DNA from: Vitis vinifera
Lineage: Eukaryota > Streptophyta > Magnoliopsida > Vitales > Vitaceae
Length of the DNA: 64,000 bases
Assembly: GCF_030704535.1 (NCBI RefSeq)
Contig: NC_081811.1
Span: 671,501 to 735,500, forward strand
Direction of reading: 5' to 3'
The notes under the pieces were generated by a model. That model worked only from the letters and a program-made list of their open reading frames with translations. It was not told the DNA's origin and made no database searches. Every line of letters starts with the position of its first letter. Position 1 is the first letter of the stretch. Below are positions 53,081 to 64,000 of this stretch, in pieces. Position numbers and translations under genes: made by a program.

Positions 53081-53863
53081 AATGATTTATCCTCCCTTAT
53101 ATATATATTATTCGATTTAAATTTAATGAACCTTACAACTTGAAAATGAGTATCCTCAATTAAAAGAAGTTATTATATATGTAGTATTGAATTTTTTTTT
53201 TAATCTAATAAATGATATAATATTTTTTATTATAAAAATAAATAAAATAATAAATAATTTTACTAAAGGAAATTTTCAAAATTTATTTCTCTAATTTTCA
53301 ACCATTTTCAAATTCAAATAATTCTTTATTGAATTTTAAGCTTTGAGATATCAAAATCTATGAGTTCCAACATAATTTCCATTATTTTTTTACTTTCTTT
53401 CTTGCTTTCCATGGTAAATTAGACAAAATAATTGGATTTCCTAATATCAAACCAAATAAAAGAATTTGAGAGAGAGAGATGGAGGCCCATTGGACCAGTC
53501 TCTGGCCTGTACATGGCTTTCACCGGTATAATGGGCCAATCCAGCCCAATTTCATGAATAACTTCCCAAGTGGTTACAGGCTAATGCCTCCACCAAATGG
53601 GCCCAATCCATGAAGCTACTATTGGACAGGCGGCACAATGCTCCAATCCAATTTAGTGCCTCGTAGAAACATTTTTTAGACTCTATTTGAAAGAGATGAT
53701 TAAGTGTTTGATGATTTTTTAAAAATCCAAATGATTATTTAACATAATCACTCAGAAAACTGATTTTACAAACCAATCAATATTAATATATATATATATA
53801 TATATATAATATTACCAAAAATGCTATTAACTTTTTTCTTTATATTCAAACATTAAAATTGTC

Positions 53864-53968
53864 TTTGACAATGATTTTGAAAAGTGTTTTTAGTCTTTTT
53901 AACACTTGAAAATTTTTATTTTTCAAGTATTAAAAAGACTAAAAACACTTCTCAAAATCATTGTCAAA
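53864..53968. repeat. Long hairpin, MITE-like (first of two)
   Basis: TTTGACAATGATTTTGAAAA...GTTTTTAGTCTTTTTAACACTTG pairs with its near-perfect inverted copy ending CTCAAAATCATTGTCAAA. The arms are about 47 bp around a 10-nt loop. A foldback element or a short-TIR MITE is likely. A TA microsatellite lies 50 bp to the left (about 53785-53810). Confidence 0.8.
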
Positions 53969-53984
53969 CACACTCTAAAAGCAT

Positions 53985-54091
53985 GTTTGATAGTGATTTT
54001 AAGAAACGTTTTTAATATTTTTAATACTTGAAAATTTTTATCATTCAAATATTAGAAATACTAGAAACGCTTTTTAAAATCACTTCTAAAC
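53985..54091. repeat. Long hairpin, MITE-like (second of two)
   Basis: The arms GTTTGATAGTGATTTTAAGA... and ...TTTTTAAAATCACTTCTAAAC are less perfect than in the first hairpin but related to it in sequence (GTTTGA.A.TGATTTT). The two hairpins are adjacent, separated by 16 bp. Confidence 0.7.
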
Positions 54092-54749
54092 GAGCTCTAA
54101 GTCATTTTCCTTGTATGTTTCTAATAGAAGTATTACTAATAAAAACGCTATAGAGTTAAAGTTTTTTAGTCTAAGTTACTCTTAAAAAGACTTTTATTAT
54201 GCGTTTTGAAACGTATTGAAGAACAAAATTATGTTTAAAAACTCAAATATGAAAAATAGTTTTTGACTTATTCTTCGTGAAATATCTCGTAGTTATATAT
54301 AATACACAAGTTTTGAAAGTATTATCTATATTTTTTTATTGTTACTTAGAATACTCTAAACAATTATAATAACTAAATTTGTTCCAAAAAATCAACTTAT
54401 TTTCAAAGGGTCTGAAATGAAAATTTTATTTTCATTAACTTAAAAAAAATGGTTATTGGATTAAAAGGATCATCTAAAACTCAATTTTGGAAATTTAATC
54501 TTTTGTCATTTTTTACCTTTTATTTGATAAAAATACCCTTATTATTTTTTTTGTAAAAATTATTATTTTTTGAACTTATATGTAAATACTTAAAATAGTA
54601 AAAGACATTTATATAAAAAAATATTATTTTTTAAATAAAAACACGAGAAAGATTAAATTCACAATTTTGGGGTTTATTTTATCTCTTTTAATCAATTAAT
54701 TCTAAAAATAATACATGTTGGTGCATGACCATTATGGGCTCCTTGCATC

Positions 54750-55484
54750 TAGAGGTGTCCAATCAAACATGTCGGGCCAGCACGACCCACTTTAAAATCG
54801 TGTCGGATCAGGCTGACCCATGCATGCTAAATAGGTGGCCTAGCACGGCCCATAAGCCCACGAGCTGATCATGTCGAGTCGTGCAGTGCAAGTGGGTTGT
54901 GGCCCATGGATCACTCACTTTGTTAAAAAATTTAATTTAATTTTTTATGTCATTTTGTCTTATGTTTTTTTCATTATTAAATAAAATTTATATTTATTAC
55001 TTTAAACATCTCTGATAATTATGCTTTTTATTTTTATATTTATATTTATGGAGTTTGTAATTGTAAAATTTATAGAAATATTAGTTTTTTGTTTTTAAAA
55101 ATAGTTAAAAAAATTATATTTGAATTTTTTTTATCAAAATAACAATAAATTTAAAATAATGAAACATAAAAGGAAATTAAATATAAAAAATAATTTGACA
55201 TGAAAAAAGTAAAAATAGCTATTGATTTACTTTTTTACCCTTCAAACTAGTCTTTATATAGTTGTTAATAAAGGTATTATAGATTTTTGACATGTAATAA
55301 AAAGAAAAAAGGAAAAAGTAAAAAGTGAAAAGTGAAATTTAAAAGGGTCGGTTGGGTTGGCACGAGGGGTTGTTTCCTTTGGCCTAGTACCACCTTCTCA
55401 TTTGCGTCATGCTGGTCTAGTCCAGTCTTTTGGCGTGTCGAGCCACAAGCCAAAATGAGCGACCCTACCCATTGGACATCTCTA
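54750..55484. mobile_element. Non-autonomous hAT-like element, 735 bp
   Basis: The left end is TAGAGGTGTCCAAT. The right end reverse-complemented is TAGAGATGTCCAAT. The ends are flanked by identical 8-bp duplications, CTTGCATC (54742-54749 and 55485-55492). TAGNGGTGTnCA-type ends with an 8-bp duplication are typical of hAT elements. Both subterminal parts are rich in GTCGGGCC, GGCACGA and GTGGCCC-like words; the core is AT-rich. No transposase. Confidence 0.9.
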
Positions 55485-56084
55485 CTTGCATCCATTTAGC
55501 ATGATCCTGTTCTCGTCTTGGAATTTGGATAGCGCAATACTATTAGTGCATCATTAAACAATTTTTTTTAACAAAAATTGATTTAAAAAAATTCTAAAAA
55601 CAAATTATTTTTTGAAATAAATATAAAGTGTTTTAGTTTTTTTTTTTTTTTTTTAGATCATTTTGAGAAACGATTGAAAACATTGAGAATGTTTTAAGAG
55701 CTTTTGCATTCCATATATCCCCTTTGTAGATTGTTTTTATTTTTATTTTTTTTAATAACTATTTTGGAAAACATTGTGAGACAATGAAGTTTGGGACAAA
55801 TTTTTAAAGTTAAATAACTATATAATTAAATGGGGGTAGAGTCAGAGACATGTGGTTGGAAGATAGGTGAAGAAATGAATAGTCAAGCGGAGACAAATGG
55901 GTGGTGAAGATAGAAATGTGTGAGGAAGCAAAACCAATACGAGGTTGGCGGTTAAGCTTGAAGTGGTCCTAAAAGCTCAGACCAGGAACGGAACTCTCGT
56001 GTCCTTTCCATGTTCAGAACACCCCATTCTTTGTTTCCAAAAGCCCTTGAAAATCACAATTCACGAGATTCACCCTCTCTTTTG

Positions 56085-56140
56085 CCTCTTCTTCTTCTTC
56101 TTCTCCTTCTCCTTCTCCTTCTCCTTCTTCTTTCTTTGCA
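56085..56140. repeat. CTT/CTTCTC microsatellite
   Basis: TTCTTCTTCTTC followed by several TCCTTC units. The flanks (55945-56253) form an open frame of 102 codons that I do not think is a gene. Confidence 0.8.
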
Positions 56141-56224
56141 GGACTTGCAGATTGAGGTATAGGGCATGGCCCTCATGCTCCCTACTCTGCTCGTATGGGG
56201 CTGGCCCCCACATTCTCCTCATTG

Positions 56225-56600
56225 TCTTATTCATTGTGGGTTGTGTCGGTTGAGTGGTCCATTGGTCGGTTTAGCACCGGTTCAACCCTTGAAAGGAGCT
56301 AACATTTAAACCTAATGGGACGGATGACCGACTGGTCCAATTTGATTTTAAAGTTTACCATCGGTTTAATCCTCAAAACAAGCTAATATTTAAGCCCAAA
56401 ACAACTCTCTAAACCCAATTGGACTGATGATCAATCCATGGTTGGATGGGTCTGACCGACAGGTCTAATTTGATTTTAAAGTTTAGCATCGGTTTAACCC
56501 TTTAAACAAGTCAATATCTAAACCCAATCGAACCAATAAGCGATCGGTGGCTAGATCAATTCGACGGATAAGTCCAATTTGATTTTAAAACTTTTTATAT
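56225..56600. repeat. Degenerate tandem repeat, about 110-127 bp period
   Basis: The landmark GTC(C/T)AATTTGATTTTAAA recurs near 56335, 56463 and 56573. CATCGGTTTAA(T/C)CC, AACCCAAT and GACGGAT(A/G)A words lie in between. The repeated ACCGGTT/CGGTTTAA words recall the subterminal regions of hAT-like elements such as 17831-18748, but no terminal repeats were found. Confidence 0.7.
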
Positions 56601-57631
56601 TTTTAACTTTTACCCCATTTGATATTAATTGAAATAATTCTCGTGGAGTCACCATTTATCTTAGATAAACTAAAGTGTATAATTTCTTTTCTTCCAAAAA
56701 ATTCACCTTTTTTTTTTTTTTTTTTGTCACATAAGTCATTATAATTTAAAAAATGGTTTTTAAAACTTTTTCAATCACATCACATCACTTTTGTATATAA
56801 AACCGTTTCAAACAAAGTATTTCTAACTCTTTCAAAATCATTTCTAAGTAGACTTTGATTACATTATAATTTCAACATTTCTACACCTTTCAAAATCATT
56901 CCTAACTAGACTATGGTTATATCGTAACCCCATTGCTACGGAATCTCACTAATATGAAACAATATGAAAAGAATCGTACAAAATTCAAAATCTAAGTTGT
57001 AGATATGTATGGTCAAATCCAAATCATTAAATAAATGTATTGAAAAATAAGATTGATATATAAAAACAATCAAGATTAAGATACAAAGAATGAAACCTAG
57101 ATACAAATAAATAAGACTTGATATAATACCTTATTATCTCTCATATAAATATTGTACAATTTGAATTTAATAGATTTTTACGACATTAAAACACATGTAC
57201 ATAGTTAAAAGAAGTTACTATAAATATAAGATATCATAATCACTTTTCTCATATAAGTACGATATCCTCACTATGTCGTTTAAAAGTATAATATCATATA
57301 AACGTCTTTCTAGGATTGAATAAATAAAGTCTCAATACCATTTTTGTAAATATTATTTATACTATATTTAATTAGTTTTTGTGACTTTAAAATGTATGTT
57401 AAAAAAAGTTTAATACATTTATAATATTAATATTTTTTTTTTTATAATCGATATAAGGTATTAAGCATAAGTAAAAGTCAAAATGAGATATTCTAAGGAT
57501 CGGTTGTGATTGACCAACATACCCAAAGGTGCCACAATTAAAATGACCCCACATTTAAATTATGTAGAAATTGTTGCCCTAGCATGATTGGGAATCCCCC
57601 AATCAAAATTGAGTGTCAATTCAAAGGCTTA

Positions 57632-57852
57632 GGTGGTGTTTGTTTTTTGGTTGAATAGAAAAAACTAAAATATTTGGGTTTTTTTATTAAGCTAAAAGTA
57701 ACTTGTTGACATCATCCAACATGGCTAAAATGAACTTATTATTAATAGGTTCAGTTTAATTATATTGGATAATGTCAACATGTTATTTTTAATTGAATAG
57801 AAAAAACCAAATATTTTAACTTTTTCTATTCAGTAAAAAAACAAACACCACC
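57632..57852. mobile_element. Tourist-like (PIF/Harbinger) MITE, 221 bp
   Basis: The terminal inverted repeats start GGTGGTGTTTGTTTTTT (left; same on the reverse strand at the right end). They extend about 60 bp through GAATAGAAAAA and AAAATATTTGG. The element is flanked by TTA on both sides (57629-57631 and 57853-57855), the 3-bp TWA duplication of PIF/Harbinger elements. The central part (TTGACAT.ATCCAA.AT) is also palindromic. Confidence 0.88.
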
Positions 57853-58302
57853 TTAGTGTCATCTTATGTGACACCCATTTCACTTTTTTTTTCTTTTTTT
57901 TTAAATCAAAACCTTCAATGATTTTTTTTTTCCAAAATATAATTACATAATAGGTAATTTTTGGTATAAATGGGAGAATTTGGGTACGGTATACTGCCAA
58001 ATGTCTATTAAAAAAAGAAATGTAATAAATAAAAGAGAAATGGGAATTGAAGGAGACAAGACATGAAATGAAAGATGGGGGAAAAAACTCATTGTAGGTG
58101 AGGCTTCCACAACGGCAGTATTCCAAATCCGGTAGACCAACCAGCAGCCCACTGATTCATATTTCCTAAAGCTGACTCTACTTTACAAAAGCACTTGATT
58201 TTCTACTCACGTCTTGTATAAACTTTCTTTGTACTTTTAAGTTTAAATTTTTTATTTTTTTATTTTTTATTTTTGCTTTATGTATTCAACATGTGACATA
58301 TC

Positions 58303-58337
58303 ACAATAATAATAATAATAATAATAATAATAATTCA
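58303..58337. repeat. (AAT)n microsatellite
   Basis: About nine AAT/ATA units. Confidence 0.85.
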
Positions 58338-58339
58338 GA

Positions 58340-61102
58340 AAATAGTCAGACCCAAGATTGTATCCAACATGGCTTTGGAGTTTGGCCTCAGTGCTGCCTT
58401 GAGAGTGGGAAAAAATGGGTAAATCCATAGACCCAAGAAAAATTCAACTAAATTAAATTAAATCAATTTAAAAAAAATTAATGAATTAATTTGGAAAGAA
58501 AACTATAAAAAAAAATGGTTTAATTTACTAAGCATGTTTGGAAAAGTTTTTTGAATCAGTTTTTAAAAATAATTCTTAATTATTTTCAAGAAATTTTTTT
58601 TTGATACTTGAATATAAAAAACAATTTCAATATTTTCATCTCATTCTCTAAAAAGGTATTATGCATTTATGTATTATGTAAAGTTTTTAAAGTATCTTAA
58701 TTATTATTTAAAAATACTCTAAAAAAAATCTCAAAAAATTATTTTATGTCAAAAGTTCATTAAATATATATTCTAAATTAGAAAACTATTTTCAAACTCT
58801 AATTTATCAAGCTAACTTTAAAATAACATTTGATTTTTTATTTTTAAAATTGGAAAATAAATTTTATTTAAATAATCAATTATTAATCAATAAAATTATA
58901 TATTTTCAACTTCTTTTTGTTTTAAAAAAATAAAGTGATAAATGTATATATATATATTTTTAACTTTTCCATAATTCAACATAAATGCATATCCTACCTA
59001 CCAAAAAGCAAAAGGCTTTTTGCTTTTTCCTACACGTGTGAGAAGCATGCGTATCTTCTCCTTTATAATATGTACTTGGAAATGTTGGATGTCACGTGCC
59101 AAGCTAAGTGATTTTTTTTTTCCTTTTTCAAATATTAAAACTTATTACTTTTTTTTATCACTTATTAATGTATTAAATATAAATAATATTTATATCTATT
59201 TATAATAATAATAATAATTACTATTATTAATTTTTTGCTTGGTACTAAAATATGCTTTTTGATATTCAATGTGCACCATGAACCATCCTTTGAGTCATTA
59301 TTTCCTTTTAATTACCACATGCTACTACTTTAAAATAAATTAAAAATTACATTTCTCATCCTCTGGCCAAATGATTTTTATAAAAGCCCTTTTAATTTAT
59401 GGTATTTTTAGAACCTATTTACAAATAATTTTGAGAAATACTTTTGAAATTCCAAAAACACGTTGTTACTTCTAAACGTACAAGAATCACGTAAAAATAT
59501 TAAAAGTGTGTTCAAAAATGTTTTGCAAAACAAAATTTAGAACAATTTTCTAACCTTATTATTCATGAAAATACTATTCACTTACGTATAAGTTTTTAAA
59601 GAGTCATATATTTGAAAGGTAGAAAACAGTATTAAAAAACAGTTACGAAAACAGTAGCGAACTCGTCCACAGAATTAAAACCCCAAACCAAAACCAGTAG
59701 GGGGGCATAGATGAACATCATAATGTTTTTAGAAGAAACATAAAAAGTGGGGATAGAAAGGAAAGTCTTCAAGGCAATGATATTAAATTTGGAGGGCAAT
59801 GCCAACCTCTATATTGCTTTAACTTAACAAATTAGAATAAACCAATTTGTACCTCACAAGAAATGTGGAAGAATTCCATGGGCAAGCAACCAAATGGGGA
59901 GTGGAGGTTAAAAGAGAGTGGGTGGGAGGTTGCTTTCGTAAAGTAATCTATAATTGTCAAGCTTTGGACATAATTGGCCCTAAAGGACACGTGGCCCCAT
60001 CCCTCCCAATTTATTCGTTACTTATCTAATATAGTCAAGTTTTATTAAAATAAAATTTGGGCCCACCACCCTGATTTTTATTTAATATTTTGATGTCCTA
60101 AGATATGGATAACAGGAGGCATCAGGGTTTTAATATTGTTAGTGTATCCCTAAATTTTACAATTGCAATGATTGTAGTGTGACTATGATCACATGAAATA
60201 AATTAATTAATTAACTAGACATTAAATAGGGTAAATGGCTAAAAGCTTCCTAATTTCAAGTCCCCAGATAAGGCCCGGTGGACCCGGTCGAGTACGAGGT
60301 GTGTGTGAGGTGAGCGCGTCTGGTTTGGTGTAAGTTAGCTTCAACAGCACTTTTACGGCATGTTTGGTTAAAAGAACAGGTTGTTTTTCTAACTTTTTTT
60401 GATTGATCACCGGGAAATTTTCAGTTGTGAGAGCTGTTGTTTAAGGACTTTTCAAAATTGTTTTCAAACAAGTCCTTAATTTTTGTAGGGTTTTTTTTTT
60501 TTTTTCATTGGGTTAATTTCGTTTTTTCTTTCCTTGTATCCAAACAGGAGTTGTTTGGGAGACGGTTTCAATGGCTTCCCACGGAACTCGAGACTGCACG
60601 GTCCTACTTTCTGGGTTCTGCACTCAGATTCTCTCCTTAGTCCTTTCACCTTATCTGCAAGAAAAGAATTTCATATCAAAAACTACACTGTCAAATTGAA
60701 AAAGAAACCGAGGGATTAAGAATTTACCCTCCCCTGTTCTTCTTTCTCTGGTTCTGTGAAAACCTTGAAGGTTGCAGAGGGACTGAGGTAGAACCATAAA
60801 GACGGGAAATGAGAAAAGGGAAAAATTCAAACTATTATTCATATTAATGGATCAAACCCTTACAAAAAAACCCACAAAAAAAAAAAAAAAAGGGAAAGGG
60901 GGAGGAATGATTTTTTTTTTTTTTTTTTTGCGCTATTTTAGTTTTTTCTATTATTATTATTATTCATATTAGTAGATCAGACCCTTACAAACAAAAAGGA
61001 GAAGGGGATTCAAAGGTTATATACCATATACGATATCTGATTCTCGGAACCAGAAAAAGTAAAAAAAAAAAAAAAAAAAATTAAAAAAAAAATCAAAATT
61101 TT
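58340..61102. other. Intergenic region before the DUF506 gene
   Basis: No gene supported. A segment (TCATATTAATGGATCAAACCC, 60838) is repeated in altered form near 60965. Between and after the copies lie A-rich and T-rich runs (60864-60892, 60910-60930, 61058-61092). This is probably the 3' flank of the DUF506 gene on the minus strand. Confidence 0.5.
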
Positions 61103-62651
61103 TCAAGGCCCATCTCTAATAACAGAAGCGAAACCAGTTACGATATTGCCGGCGATCTGCAGACTCTTCTTGGGTTTGATCTCTGGTGGGTTCCATTGCT
61201 TCGCCGCTGCTGTGTTTTCCGTCTTCTCTTCTTCCACGGAGCTTTCTGACAGTACAAACATGGAATCGTCGGGACCAGAGTTGTCCTCCCTGAAAATTAT
61301 ATCCAGCTCGCCGGAGGAGCTCTTGGTTGGGATCAAGGCTTGATTTTTATCACTCTTGGGGTGGGTCTCGGAATTATTGGTCGGAGTCAGTATTGAGGTT
61401 GGTGTGGTTCTGGTGTAAGGAGAGAGCCATTTGGATTTGACGTACTCGGCCTTCCTCCAGGGAGGAAAGTGCATGCCTTTCTTCTTCAGGCTCTGCCTCG
61501 AAGCCTCCGACACGATCGAGATGATCTTCTGTAGACGATCCGGTTTGCCCACGAATATGTGGGGCAGTGTTTGGAGGATTGCTTTGTATGATTTGGTCGA
61601 GCGAGCGATCTCGAATTCTGATCTGAAATCGATGTCGATCAGCAACCTTTCCCCTTCCACGATCACGTCTATGTACTCATATTCTCCTGTAAAGAAAAAT
61701 TCTAAAAATTTTCAGAGGACTGAGACTCATTCAATGCAATGGCAAACGGAAGGAACAGAAAATAAAATTTGAACCCAAAAATTCCCTAGTGGAAACGAAA
61801 TGAAAAGCTCAAATTTTGTCTGGTATAATTTCTTGTCCGGGTCAAACAAGCCGTTAGTTTTCTTAAAAATTAGTAAGTGTGGGACTTGTAACTTTTTCGG
61901 TTTTTCTCTGAAGCCAAACAGACCTAGAGAGACAAATTACCGGCGGGATAAGAGGACGATTTCTCCCAACGAGATTTGCAGACTGACGCATCGTAACCGA
62001 GAGCTAGTAAACCGTCAGTGACGAGCTTTCTGCAAAAGTCATCTTTTCGCTTGCAGATCTTGTTCTTCTCAACAATCTTGGCAGTGTCCGCCAATAGATT
62101 TCTTTCACGAATACTAGCACAAGGAACCAGGCTCTGTTCGGAAAAGTAAACATTTTTCAGAAACAGAGAGAAAAAAAATTGTGGAAAACGTAAAATGCTT
62201 TCCAAAAACAGAGTCGGTTGATCTATATCCATACCTTTAGAATTTCGCATGCTTCGCCTGATGATGTGAGAGTAGAGTCACCGAAACCGCCCCCGTAAAA
62301 GTCGAATTCATCCTCCGAGATGTCCGTACAATTCCCGTTGAAGCAATTGCAGCGATTCCGGCCACACCTAACCGGAGGCAATTGCTTCTCGTTGCTCTCT
62401 TCGATGAAATTCTGAACCATCTTCGCTAGGCAAACTGAGCTGGGCTCGAACTCGGTGGAGATGCCATCTTTGCTGAAATGCGACTCCTCAACGCTGGTCT
62501 TCTCCACCGCATTAATCCTCAGAACGCTCGGGAACTGCCGCTCCAACAGCCGCTTGAGCCGCGACTTCACCACCGGCTTAACAGTCTCGCACCGTAGCGA
62601 TTCTTCATGTGTATACGAGTCAATTGGCTGGATCTTCATCGGAAAAGGCAT
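61103..62651 (-). CDS. DUF506 (PDDEXK-like) family protein, three exons
   Basis: Minus-strand exons: 62235-62651, 61941-62133 and 61103-61686, giving 397 residues. Donors are GTATGG and GTAATT; acceptors are AACAG and TTACAG. The start MPFPMKIQPID is the usual DUF506 N-terminus. An upstream in-frame ATG at 62672 would add seven residues and is less likely. Recognisable parts: KPVVKSRLKRLLERQFPSVLR near 27-47; a Cys-rich RCGRNRCNCFNGNC segment; the conserved core with GLLALGYDASVCKSRWEKS, GEYEYIDVIVEGERLLIDID, RSEFEIAR and LPHIFVG; and RQSLKKKGMHFPPWRK near the end of the domain. The core is classed with PDDEXK nuclease-like folds, but activity is not established. Arabidopsis relatives (RXR proteins) have been linked to root-hair growth and phosphate status. 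The function of this gene is inferred only by family. Confidence 0.9.
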
Positions 62652-64000
62652 GACGATCATGAAAATTCCCACACTTCTACCGCTATCTTTATATCAACTT
62701 TTCTTCTCCATCTTCAAAGCTTAACCTCTGGATATTCCTCAAATTTCAATTGATAATACACACCTAAACCCTAATTATTTCTAATTTCAAAAACTCCACT
62801 TATGTAACACCACCACCAAAACGCAAGACTCACATACATTGATTTACAAAAAACACAGCGATGTGATCACAGAAACCGAAATTGAATTTCGCCAAAAATC
62901 GATGTATTTTATCGAAATTCGAGAGACTTCGAGCTAAAACTGGTACCTTTATCTTCCCTTATTATATAGATTTTTGCTGCCGATTTGCGAGACAAAGCAT
63001 GGAATAACTTCCAAACTCTTCTAAGCAAAGTCGCTTTTGCTTAGGGTTAGCAGAATCGTTTAGGGTTCCCGAAATAAGCTACGGCTATGCAACTACGGTT
63101 CAGAACCTCACCGGTGCCCGCACACTCCATTTCCCCCGGTGACGACCTCGAATTTTCCGTCTAGGCGATCTCCGGCGAAGTCACCGAGACATCGAGAGAG
63201 GAAATGGTAAAAGAAATGAAAATGAAGTTTTCGTTTACCGTGGTTTCCTTTGGCTCTACTGCTGATCAGGGAAGGCCTTGGATGGGGACTTTATAGCGGG
63301 GGGTTTGCTGACTAGGACTGTCTGTCCAACCTGGCAGATGATATCCTGGTTTTGTTGGTTACGTGTCGACTCGGTGGGCCCGATTGTTTCGTTGCTTTAT
63401 GTTGCCACGTCTGCTTCCGGTGAAACCAGGTCTACTAATAAATGACGACAATGCCCCTACGTTTTCATTAAGTACAAGGGTTGTTACTCCACGTGACAGG
63501 GGGCTTTAGGAACAGGCCTCGCCATCGTGGCATAGGTCAATTCGAAAGACAAAACTGTATTTGTTACCCGTTCTGACAAATCTGTCTTCCCTTTTCGAAC
63601 TTTTCAGTGCAAAAACCACGAGGCAGATGCGAGGGTAATACCGTCAATTTAATTGTTCCGACTCTCGGCTATTTTCCACCACCGTAACTTTCCGAGAGGT
63701 AGGTCCCAGAATTCAATTTACCCGGGCCCACGTTGTATAATTACTATTCAGTACATGCTAATCTCATCTAGCTTTGGATGAAATTGAGAGCAATTTCGGG
63801 ACTATATTCCAGTTTCAAGGGAAGCGGTTAATGGACGCCGTGTATCAGGCAGACGGCGATACGGACCTGATGTATTTGGACGAGAGGATATCGCCACGTG
63901 GAATACGGTAGTTGGTAGCCGTTGGATTCACATACCAAACTTCCAGAACAAGGAATGGTTAACAAATTAGACCAAGTTCACATTATTCATTTAAAAGAAT
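62652..64000 (-). other. 5' UTR and promoter region of the DUF506 gene
   Basis: No other gene seen to the window end. Several ACGTG-containing words (near 63360, 63405, 63490 and 63895) could be ABRE or G-box-like sites, but such short words are common. Confidence 0.4.
63289..63296 (-). promoter_or_regulatory. Candidate TATA box of the DUF506 gene
   Basis: The reverse complement is CTATAAAG, about 640 bp upstream of the ATG. A long 5' UTR, possibly with an intron (a GGTAAAC donor-like site near 63235), would follow. Confidence 0.45.

Noticed and set aside
55945..56253. 102-codon frame with a Phe/Ser run
   Set aside because: The run is the CTT microsatellite. No family resemblance.
60570..60698. 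Small frame starting MASHGTRD
   Set aside because: Only 42 codons, no conservation evidence, in a simple-repeat-rich flank.
1..64000. tRNA, rRNA and CRISPR features
   Set aside because: Nothing with a tRNA cloverleaf, rRNA similarity or spaced direct repeats of CRISPR type was seen. The regular repeats at 39-43.7 kb are contiguous tandem arrays inside a retrotransposon.

Overview
The window is AT-rich nuclear DNA of a flowering plant. The split 3-ketoacyl-CoA synthase genes, Ty1/copia and Tat-type Ty3/gypsy retrotransposons, hAT-like elements and MITEs all fit a eudicot. The repeat types recall grapevine, but that is a guess from memory, not a search result. More than half of the window is LTR retrotransposon.

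Layout, left to right. (1) 1-6533: a minus-strand copia element (Copia-1) that runs off the left edge. Its leader carries a 1.4 kb hAT-like insertion (4654-6054) with a perfect 8-bp target duplication. Its 5' LTR ends exactly inside exon 1 of a 3-ketoacyl-CoA synthase gene (KCS-a), whose remainder is 6534-8764. (2) 8765-13186: intergenic DNA that is partly a duplicate of the DNA downstream of KCS-b. (3) 13187-18877: a decayed minus-strand copia element (Copia-2, TSD TAGAT). Its 5' LTR contains a second hAT-like insertion (17831-18748). (4) 19055-21460: KCS-b, two exons, apparently intact. Copia-2 ends about 110 bp upstream of its TATA box. (5) 24519-48103: KCS-c, two intact exons separated by a 22 kb intron. 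That intron contains a complete 20.7 kb Tat-lineage gypsy element (26220-46951, TSD CGAAC) with nearly identical LTRs and one open 2318-codon gag-pol frame. About 5 kb of tandem repeats lies 3' of pol. Each LTR carries a fragment resembling a host AIM24-family gene. (6) 49161-50171: an intronless minus-strand ELC/VPS23-like ESCRT-I gene. (7) 50172-61102: intergenic DNA holding a 735-bp hAT-like element, a Tourist-like MITE, two long hairpins and several short duplications. (8) 61103-62651: a three-exon minus-strand DUF506 (PDDEXK-like) gene, with its promoter reaching to about 63.3 kb.

The genes as a system: the three KCS copies form a tandem array of the condensing enzyme for very-long-chain fatty acids. 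KCS-a and KCS-b are young duplicates that share about 3 kb of 3' flank and several residue changes. KCS-c is closer to the usual KCS sequence. Each copy has been struck by a different LTR retrotransposon in a different gene part: coding exon, promoter and intron. The ELC-like and DUF506 genes are ordinary single genes with no evident link to the KCS array.

The most unusual signals are the host-gene fragment carried inside the gypsy LTRs, the family of related tandem arrays 3' of pol, and the exon split of KCS-a, where the retrotransposon's last base builds a new in-frame ATG. Everything here was read by eye. No alignments or database searches were run.
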